Source: Allacma fusca
Lineage: Eukaryota > Arthropoda > Collembola > Symphypleona > Sminthuridae
DNA length: 64,000 nucleotides
NCBI GenBank assembly: GCA_947179485.1
Contig: OX359248.1
Location: 44,278,847-44,342,846, forward strand
Reading direction: 5' to 3'
Positions within the stretch are counted from its first letter, which is position 1, and each line of letters starts with the position of its first letter. Under the pieces are notes generated by a model. The model was not told the DNA's origin. It made no database searches and saw only the letters and a list, made by a program, of their open reading frames with translations. This document shows positions 56,960-64,000 of this stretch, in pieces. The position numbers were made by a program, and so were the translations under genes.

Positions 56960-58767
56960 CAGTTAAGAAAGTTTAGCTTGCAGTTAAGAAAGTTTAGCTT
57001 GCCGTTAAGAAAGTTTAGCTTACAGTTAAGAAAGATTAGCTTGCAGTTAAGAAAGTTTAGCTTGCCGTTAAGAAAGTTTAGCTTGCAGTTTAGAAAGTTT
57101 AGCTTGCAGTTAAGAAAAATTAGCTTGCTGTTAAGAAAGTTTAGCTTGCAGTTAAGAAAGTTTGGCTTGCAGTTAAGAAAGTTTAGCTTGCCGTTAAGAA
57201 AGTTTAGCTTGCAGTTAAGAAAGTTTAGCTTGCAGTTAAGAAAGTTTAGCTTGCAGTTAAGAAAGTTTAGCTTGCAGTTAAGTTTAGCTTGAAGTTAAGT
57301 TTAGCTTGCAGATAAGAAAGTTTAGCTTGCAGTTAAGAAAGTTTAGCTTGCAGTTAAGAAAGTTTAGCTTGCAGTTTAGAAAGTTTAGCTTGCAGTTAAG
57401 AAAGTTTAGCTTGCAGTTTAGAAAGTTTAGATTGCAGTTAAGAGAGTTTAGCTTGCAGTTAAGAAAGTTTAGCTTGCAGTTAAGAAAGTTTAGCTTGCAG
57501 TTAAGAAAGTTTAGCATGCAGTTAAGAAAGTTTAGCTTGCCGTTAAGAAAGTTTAGCTTGCAGTTAAGAAAGTTTAGCTTGCAGTTAAGAAAGTTTAGCT
57601 TGCAGTTAAGAAAGTTTAGCTTGCCGTTAAGAAAGTTTAGCTTGCAGTTAAGAAAGTTTAGCTTGCAGTTAAGAAAGTTTAGCTTGCAGTTAAGACAGTT
57701 TAGCTTGCAGTTAAGAAAGTTTAGCTTGCAGTGAGTTTAGCTTGAAGTTAAGTTTAGCTTGCAGTTAAGAAAGTTTAGCTTGCAGTTAAGAAAGTTTAGC
57801 TTGCAGTTAAGAAAGTTTAGCTTGCAGTTAAGAAAGTTTAGCTTGCAGTTAAGAAAGTCTAGCTTGCAGTTTAGAAAGTTTAGCATGCAGTTAAGAAAGT
57901 TTAGCTTGCAGTTAAGAAAGTTTAGCTTGCAGTTAAGAAAGTTTAGCTTGCAGTTAAGAAAGTTTAGCTTGCAGTTAAGAAAGTTTAGCTTGCAGTTAAG
58001 AAAGTTTAGCTTGCAGTTAAGAAAGTTTAGCTTGCAGTTAAGGAAGTTTAGCTTGCAGTTAAGAAAGTTTAGCTTGCAGTTAAGAAAGTTTAGCTTGCAG
58101 TTAAGAAAGTTTAGCTTGCAGTTTAGAAAGTTTAGCTTGCAGTTAAGAAAGTTTAAATTGCAGTTAAGAAAGTTTAGCTTGCAGTTAAGTTTAGCTTGAA
58201 GTTAAGTTTAGCTTGCAGTTAAGAAAGTTTAGCTTGCAGTTGAGAAAGTTAAGCTTGCAGTTAAGAAAGTTTAGCTTGCAGTTAAGGAAGTTTAGCTTGC
58301 AGTTAAGAAAGTTTAGCTTGCAGTTAAGAAAGTTTAGCTTGCAGTTAAGAAAGTTTAGCTTGCAGTTAAGAAAGTTTAAATTGCAGTTAAGAAAGTTTAG
58401 CTTGCAGTTAAGTTTAGCTTGAAGTTAAGTTTAGCTTGCAGTTAAGAAAGTTTAGCTTGCAGTTAAGAAAGTTAAGCTTGCAGTTAAGAAAGTTTAGCTT
58501 GCAGTTAAGAAAGTTAAGCTTGCAGTTAAGAAAGTTTAGCTTGCAGTTAAGAAATTTTAGCTTGCAGTTAAGAAAGTTTAGCTTGCTGTAAAGAAAGTTT
58601 AGCTTGCAGTTAAGAAAGTTTAGCTTGCCGTTAAGAAAGTTTAGCTTGCAGTTAAGTAAGTTGAACTTGCAGTTATGAAAGTTTAGCTTGCAGTTAAGAA
58701 AGTTTAGCTTGCAGTTAAGAACGTTTAGCTTCCAGTTAAGCAAGTTTAGCTTGCAGTTAAGTTAAGC

Positions 58768-58956
58768 TTGCAGTTAAAAAAGTTTAGCTTGCAGTTAAGA
58801 AAGTTTAGCTTGCAGTCAAGAAAGTTTAGCTTGCAGCTAAGAAAGTTTAGCCTGCAGTTAAGAAGGTTTAGCTTAAAGTTAAGAAAGTTTAGCTTGCAGT
58901 TAAGAACGTTTAGCTTGCAGTTAAGAAAGTTTAGCTTGCAGTTAAGTTTAGCTTGA
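58768..58956 (+). repeat. 189-bp cassette, right-hand type
   Basis: Same order with two private changes, GTCAAG near 58817 and TAGCTTAAAG near 58871. Confidence 0.84.
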
Positions 58957-61537
58957 AGTTAAGTTTAGCTTGCAGATAAGAAAGTTTAGCTTGCAGTTAA
59001 GAAAGTTTAGCTTGCAGTTAAGAAAGTTTAGCTTGCAGTTTAGAAAGTTTAGCTTGCAGTTAAGAAAGTTTAGCTTGCAGTTTAGAAAGTTTAGCTTGCA
59101 GTTAAGAAAGTTTAGCTTGCAGTTAAGAAAGTTTAGCTTGCAGTTAAGAACGTTTAGCTTGCAGTTAAGAAAGTTTAGCATGCAGTTAAGAAAGTTTAGC
59201 TTGCCGTTAAGAAAGTTTAGCTTGCAGTTAAGAAAGTTTAGCTTGCAGTTAAGAAAGTTTAGCTTGCAGTTAAGACAGTTTAGCTTGCCGTTAAGAAAGT
59301 TTAGCTTGCAGTTTAGAAAGTTTAGCTTGTAGTTAAGAAAGTTTAGCTTGCAGTTAAGAAAGTTTAGCTTGCAGTTAAGAAAGTTTAGCTTGCAGTTAAG
59401 AAAGTTCAGCTTGCAGTTAAGAAAGTTTAGCTTGCCGTTAAGAAAGTTTAGCTTGCAGTTAAGAAAGTTTAGCTTGCAGTTAAGAAAGTTTAGCTTGCAG
59501 TTAAGAAAGTTTAACTTGCAGTTAAGAAAGTTTAGCTTGCAGTTAAGTTTAGCTTGAAGTTAAGTTTAGCTTGCAGTTAAGAAAGTTTAGCTTGCAGTTA
59601 AGAAAGTTTAGCTTGCAGTTAAGAAAGTTTAGCTTGCAGTTAAGAAAGTTTAGCTTGCAGTTAAGAAAGTTTAGCTTGCAGTTAAGAAAGTTTAGCTTGC
59701 AGTTAAGAAAGTTTAGCTTGCCGTTAAGAAAGTTTAGCTTGCAGTTAAGAAAGTTTAGCTTGCAGTTAAGAAAGTTTAGCTTGCAGTTAAGAAAGTTTAG
59801 CTTGCAGTTAAGTTTAGCTTGAAGTTAAGTTTAGCTTGCAGATAAGAAAGTTTAGCTTGCAGTTAAGAAAGTTTAGCTTGCAGTTAAGAAAGTTTAGCTT
59901 GCAGTTTAGAAAGTTTAGCTTGCAGTTAAGAAAGTTTAGCTTGCAGTTTAGAAAGTTTAGCTTGCAGTTAAGAAAGTTTAGCTTGCAGTTAAGAAAGTTG
60001 AGCTTGCAGTTAAGAAAGTTTAGCTTGCAGTTAAGAAAGTTTAGCATGCAGTTAAGAAAGTTTAGCTTGCAGTTTAGAAAGTTTAGCATGCAGTTAAGAA
60101 AGTTTAGCTTGCAGTTAAGAAAGTTTAGCTTGCAGTTAAGAAAGTTTAGCTTGCAGTTAAGAAAGTTTAGCTTGCAGTTAAGAAAGTTTAGCTTGCCGTT
60201 AAGAAAGTTTAGCTTGCAGTTAAGAAAGATTAGCTTGCAGTTAAGAAAGTTTAGCTTGCCGTTAAGAAAGTTTAGCTTGCAGTTTAGAAAGTTTAGCTTG
60301 CAGTTAAGAAAGTTTAGCTTGCAGTTAAGAAAGTTTAGCTTGCAGTTAAGAAAGTTTAGCTTGCAGTTAAGAAAGTTTAGCTTGCCGTTAAGAAAGTTTA
60401 GCTTGCAGTTAAGAAAGTTTAGCTTGCAGTTAAGAAAGTTTAGCTTGCAGTTAAGAAAGTTTAGCTTGCAGTTAAGTTTAGCTTGAAGTTAAGTTTAGCT
60501 TGCAGATAAGAAAGTTTAGCTTGCAGTTAAGAAAGTTTAGCTTGCAGTTAAGAAAGTTTAGCTTGCAGTTTAGAAAGTTTAGCTTGCAGTTAAGAAAGTT
60601 TAGCTTGCAGTTTAGAAAGTTTAGCTTGCAGTTAAGAAAGTTTAGCTTGCAGTTAAGAAAGTTGAGCTTGCAGTTAAGAAAGTTTAGCTTGCAGTTAAGA
60701 AAGTTTAGCATGCAGTTAAGAAAGTTTAGCTTGCCGTTAAGAAAGTTTAGCTTGCAGTTAAGAAAGTTTAGCTTGCAGTTAAGAAAGTTTAGCTTGCAGT
60801 TAAGACAGTTTAGCTTGCCGTTAAGAAAGTTTAGCTTGCAGTTTAGAAAGTTTAGCTTGTAGTTAAGAAAGTTTAGCTTGCAGTTAAGAAAGTTTAGCTT
60901 GCAGTTAAGAAAGTTTAGCTTGCAGTTAAGAAAGTTTAGCTTGCAGTTAAGAAAGTTTAGCTTGCCGTTAAGAAAGTTTAGCTTGCAGTTAAGAAAGTTT
61001 AGCTTGCAGTTAAGAAAGTTTAGCTTGCAGTTAAGAAAGTTTAGCTTGCAGTTAAGAAAGTTTAGCTTGCAGTTAAGTTTAGCTTGAAGTTAAGTTTAGC
61101 TTGCAGTTAAGAAAGTTTAGCTTGCAGTTAAGAAAGTTTAGCTTGCAGTTAAGAAAGTTTAGCTTGCAGTTAAGAAAGTTTAGCTTGCAGTTTAGAAAGT
61201 TTAGCATGCAGTTAAGAAAGTTTAGCTTGCAGTTAAGAAAGTTTAGCTTGCAGTTAAGAAAGTTTAGCTTGCAGTTAAGAAAGTTTAGCTTGCAGTTAAG
61301 AAAGTTTAGCTTGCAGTTAAGAAAGTTTAGCTTGCAGTTAAGAAAGTTTAGCTTGCAGTAAAGAAAGTTTGGCTTGCAGTTAAGAAAGTTTAGCTTGCCG
61401 TTAAGAATTTTTAGCTTGCAGTTAAGTAAGTTGAGCTTGCAGTTATGAAAGTTTAGCTTGCAGTTAAGAAAGTTTAGCTTGCAGTTAAGAACGTTTAGCT
61501 TGCAGTTAAGCAAGTTTAGCTTGCAGTTAAGTTAAGC

Positions 61538-61726
61538 TTGCAGTTAAAAAAGTTTAGCTTGCAGTTAAGAAAGTTTAGCTTGCAGTTAAGAAAGTTTAGC
61601 TTGCAGCTAAGAAAGTTTAGCCTGCAGTTAAGAAGGTTTAGCTTGCATTTAAGAAAGTTTAGCTTGCAGTTAAGAAAGTTTAGCTTGCAGTTAAGAAAGT
61701 TTAGCTTGCAGTTAAGTTTAGCTTGA
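61538..61726 (+). repeat. 189-bp cassette, right-hand type
   Basis: Same order with a CATTTAAGAAAG unit near 61648, shared with a related segment near 51888. It lacks the AAGAACG unit. Confidence 0.84.
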
Positions 61727-62260
61727 AGTTTAGTTTAGCTTGCAGTTAAGAAAGTTTAGCTTGCAGTTAAGAAAGTTTAGCTTGCAGTTAAGAAAGTTTA
61801 GCTTGCAGTTTAGAAAGTTTAGCTTGCAGTTAAGAAAGTTTAGCTTGCAGTTAAGAAAGTTTAGCTTGCAAATAAGAAAGTTTAGCTTGCAGTTAAGAAA
61901 GTTTAGCTTGCAGTTAAGAAAGAGTAGCTTGCAGTTAAGAAAGTTTAGCTTGCAGTTAAGAAAGTTTAGCTTGCTGTTAAGAAAGTTTAGCTTGCAGTTA
62001 AGAAAGTTTAGCTTGCAGTTAAGAAAGTTTAGCTTGCCGTTAAGAAAGTTTAGCTTGCAGTTTAGAAAGTTTAGCTTGCAGTTAAGAAAGTTTAGCTTGC
62101 AGTTAAGAAAATTTAGCTTGCAGTTAAGTAAGTTGAGCTTGCAGTTATGAAAGTTTAGCTTGCAGTTAAGAAAGTTTAGCTTGCAGTTAAGAAAGTTTAG
62201 CTTGCAGTTAAGAACGTTTAGCTTGCAGTTAAGCAAGTTTAGCTTGCAGTTAAGTTAAGC

Positions 62261-62449
62261 TTGCAGTTAAAAAAGTTTAGCTTGCAGTTAAGAAAGTTTA
62301 GCTTGCAGTTAAGAAAGTTTAGCTTGCAGCTAAGAAAGTTTAGCCTGCAGTTAAGAAGGTTTAGCTTGCAGTTAAGAAAGTTTAGCTTGCAGTTAAGAAC
62401 GTTTAGCTTGCAGTTAAGAAAGTTTAGCTTGCAGTTAAGTTTAGCTTGA
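62261..62449 (+). repeat. 189-bp cassette, right-hand type
   Basis: Complete copy with the AAGAACG unit; the preceding GTTATGAAAG segment is also conserved. Confidence 0.85.
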
Positions 62450-63884
62450 AGTTAAGTTTAGCTTGCAGTTAAGAAAGTTTAGCTTGCAGTTAAGCAAGTT
62501 TAGCTTGCAGTTAAGTTAAGCTTGCAGTTTAGAAAGTTTAGCTTGCAGTTAAGAAAGTTTGGCTTGCAGTTAAGAAAGTTTAGCTTGCCGTTAAGAATTT
62601 TTAGCTTGCAGTTAAGTAAGTTGAGCTTGCAGTTAAGAAAGTTTAGCTTGCAGTTAAGAAAGTTTAGCTTGCAGTTAAGAAAGTTTAACTTGCCGTTAAG
62701 AAAGTTTAGCTTGCAGTTAAGAAAGTTTAGCTTGCAGTTAAGAAAGTTTAGCTTGCAGTTAAGACAGTTTAGCTTGCCGTTAAGAAAGTTTAGCTTGCAG
62801 TTTAGAAAGTTTAGCTTGTAGTTAAGAAAGTTTAGCTTGCAGTTAAGAAAGTTTAGCTTGCCGTTAAGAAAGTTTAGCTTGCAGTTAAGAAAGTTTAGCT
62901 TGCAGTTTAGAAAGTTTAGCTTGCAGTTAAGAAAGTTTAGCTTGCAGTTAAGAAAGTTTAGCTTGCAGTTAAGAAAGTTTAGCTTGCAGTTAAGAAAGTT
63001 TAGCTTGCAGTTAAGAAAGTTTAGCTTGCAGTTAAGAAAGTTTAGCTTGCCGTTAAGAAAGTTTAGCTTGCAGTTAAGAAAGTTTAGCTTGCAGTTTAGA
63101 AAGTTTAGCTTGCAGTTAAGAAAGTTTAGCTTGCAGTTAAGAAAGTTTAGCTTGCAGTTAAGAAAGTTTAGCTTGCAGTTTAGAAAGTTTAGCTTGCAGT
63201 TAAGAAAGTTTAGCTTGCAGTTTAGAAAGTTTAGCTTGCAGTTAAGAAAGTTTAGCTTGCAGTTAAGAAAGTTTAGCTTGCAGTTAAGAAAGTTTAGCTT
63301 GCAGTTAAGAAAGTTTAGCTTGCAGTTAAGAAAGTTTAGCTTGCCGTTAAGAAAGTTTAGCTTGCAGTTAAGAAAGTTTAGCTTGCAGTTAAGAAAGTTT
63401 AGCTTGCAGTTAAGACAGTTTAGCTTGCCGTTAAGAAAGTTTAGCTTGCAGTTTAGAAAGTTTAGCTTGTAGTTAAGAAAGTTTAGCTTGCAGTTAAGAA
63501 AGTTTAGCTTGCAGTTAAGAAAGTTTAGCTTGCAGTTAAGAAAATTTAGCTTGCAGTTAAGAAAGTTTAGCTTGCCGTTAAGAAAGTTTAGCTTGCAGTT
63601 AAGAAAGTTTAGCTTGCAGTTAAGAAAGTTTAGCTTGCAGTTAAGAAAGTTTAGCTTGCAGTTAAGACAGTTTAGCTTGCCGTAAAGAAAGTTTAGCTTG
63701 CAGTTTAGAAAGTTTAGCTTGCAGTTAAGAAAGTTTAGCTTGCAGTTAAGAAAATTTAGCTTGCAGTTAAGTAAGTTGAGCTTGCAGTTATGAAAGTTTA
63801 GCTTGCAGTTAAGAAAGTTTAGCTTGCAGTTAAGAACGTTTAGCTTGCAGTTAAGCAAGTTTAGCTTGCAGTTAAGTTAAGCTT

Positions 63885-64000
63885 GCAGTTAAAAAAGTTT
63901 AGCTTGCAGTTAAGAAAGTTTAGCTTGCAGTTAAGAAAGTTTAGCTTGCAGCTAAGAAAGTTTAGCCTGCAGTTAAGAAGGTTTAGCTTGCAGTTAAGAA
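63885..64000 (+). repeat. 189-bp cassette, cut by the window end
   Basis: Same start (GTTAAAAAAG, two plain units, GCTAAG with TAGCCTGCAG, GTTAAGAAGG); the window ends inside it. Confidence 0.85.

Larger units (their letters stand above)
1..64000 (+). repeat. 21-bp satellite DNA array, fills the whole window
   Basis: Every part of the window resolves into head-to-tail copies of one 21-bp unit, with an exact copy at 182-202. The unit starts GTTAAGAAAG and ends TTTAGCTTGCA; composition is A7 T7 G5 C2. All copies share one orientation; I saw no inverted segment and no insertion of unrelated sequence. Common substitutions are GTTAGG, GCTAAG, GTTTAG, GTTCAG, GTTAAT, AAGAACG, AAGAAAATT, AAGTTAAGC, GCCGTTAAG, GCAATTAAG and TAGCTAGC. 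Length variants of 17 and 18 bp are interspersed. There are roughly 3,000 units. Both window edges fall inside the array. Known satellites of this scale lie in eukaryotic heterochromatin; the particular family is not one I recognise, so chromosomal location and host are inference only. Confidence 0.98.
56960..64000 (+). repeat. Shuffled zone J2, right-hand subfamily to the window end
   Basis: Overlapping partial copies of a module starting with CAGATAAGAAAG (57307, 58971, 59837, 60501) alternate with modules ending in GTTATGAAAG and the 189-bp cassette (58768, 61538, 62261, 63885). For example, 58935-59650 is repeated at 60465-61180, an offset of 1,530 bp. One irregular unit, CAGTGAGTTTAGC at about 57730, lacks additional bases. 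The zone continues beyond the window; no gene or foreign DNA was seen. Confidence 0.8.

Noticed and set aside
1..64000. CRISPR array
   Set aside because: There are no unique spacers: repeat follows repeat with no variable sequence of 25-40 bp between, and no cas genes are present.
1..64000. Telomeric repeat
   Set aside because: The unit contains TTTAG but the period is 21 or 17 bp, not the 5-8 bp of standard telomere repeats, and higher-order variants are far too structured for telomerase products. Telomere-like origin of TTTAGC is not supported.
1..64000. CENP-B box or other known centromere motif
   Set aside because: No unit carries the TTCG...CGGG pattern of the mammalian CENP-B box; absence does not exclude a centromeric role.
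1..64000. Inverted repeats or stable hairpins
   Set aside because: Only short self-complementary pieces (TTAA, AGCT, TGCA, and AAG with CTT) occur inside each unit; no long palindrome and no inverted HOR copy was found.
1..64000. Assignment to a specific organism
   Set aside because: Nothing in the window is phylogenetically informative apart from the satellite itself, which I do not recognise.

Overview
The whole 64,000-base window is one uninterrupted satellite DNA array. From first base to last it is built from a 21-bp unit (an exact copy sits at 182-202; it begins GTTAAGAAAG and ends TTTAGCTTGCA) and its variants, always head-to-tail in one orientation. I count roughly 3,000 units. I found no gene, RNA gene, transposon, CRISPR array or unique sequence, and the array runs off both ends of the window, so its true length is greater than 64 kb. 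A continuous array of this size with higher-order structure suggests eukaryotic heterochromatin (centromeric, pericentromeric, subtelomeric or a large interstitial block). I do not recognise the satellite family and cannot name the organism. The consensus is about one third G+C, contains no CpG, and is G-rich over C on the + strand (5 G to 2 C per unit).

Three unit lengths are mixed. The 21-bp unit dominates. A 17-bp unit (GTTAAGTTTAGCTTGCA) equals the 21-bp unit minus 4 bp, explained by slippage between two AAG repeats lying 4 bp apart. It occurs singly, as doublets, and in pure runs of 3 to 10. An 18-bp unit (GTTAGATTTTAGCTTGCA and a TTTAAGC form) occurs about three dozen times, all left of 40.4 kb. 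A highly diverged 17-bp unit, GTTAACGTCAGCTTG(C/T)A, occurs 22 times, all left of 40.8 kb.

Above the unit level the array is a patchwork of higher-order repeats (HORs). Left to right: about 1.21-1.30 kb (1-2.6 kb); about 2.35-2.50 kb (4.4-8.7 kb); 1,799 bp (8.3-13.5 kb); 4,330 bp (13.3-21.9 kb) followed by a 910-bp partial copy; 1,796/1,577/1,880 bp (22.7-29.8 kb); 3,118 bp (30.4-36.6 kb); a mixed zone (36.6-41.1 kb); 1,953 bp (41.1-45.0 kb); 1,559/1,769 bp (46-51 kb); and a shuffled zone with a clear 1,177-bp duplication (51.3-64 kb). Copies of one HOR mostly differ by whole units, as expected from in-register unequal exchange or replication slippage. A sharp change of subfamily near 41.1 kb divides the array into two domains with different private markers.

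Long open frames exist on both strands only because 21 is divisible by 3: + reads a 7-residue repeat LQLRKFS, - reads LNCKLNF. They begin at TTG codons created by the unit and are broken at every 17-bp unit. I treat none of them as a gene.
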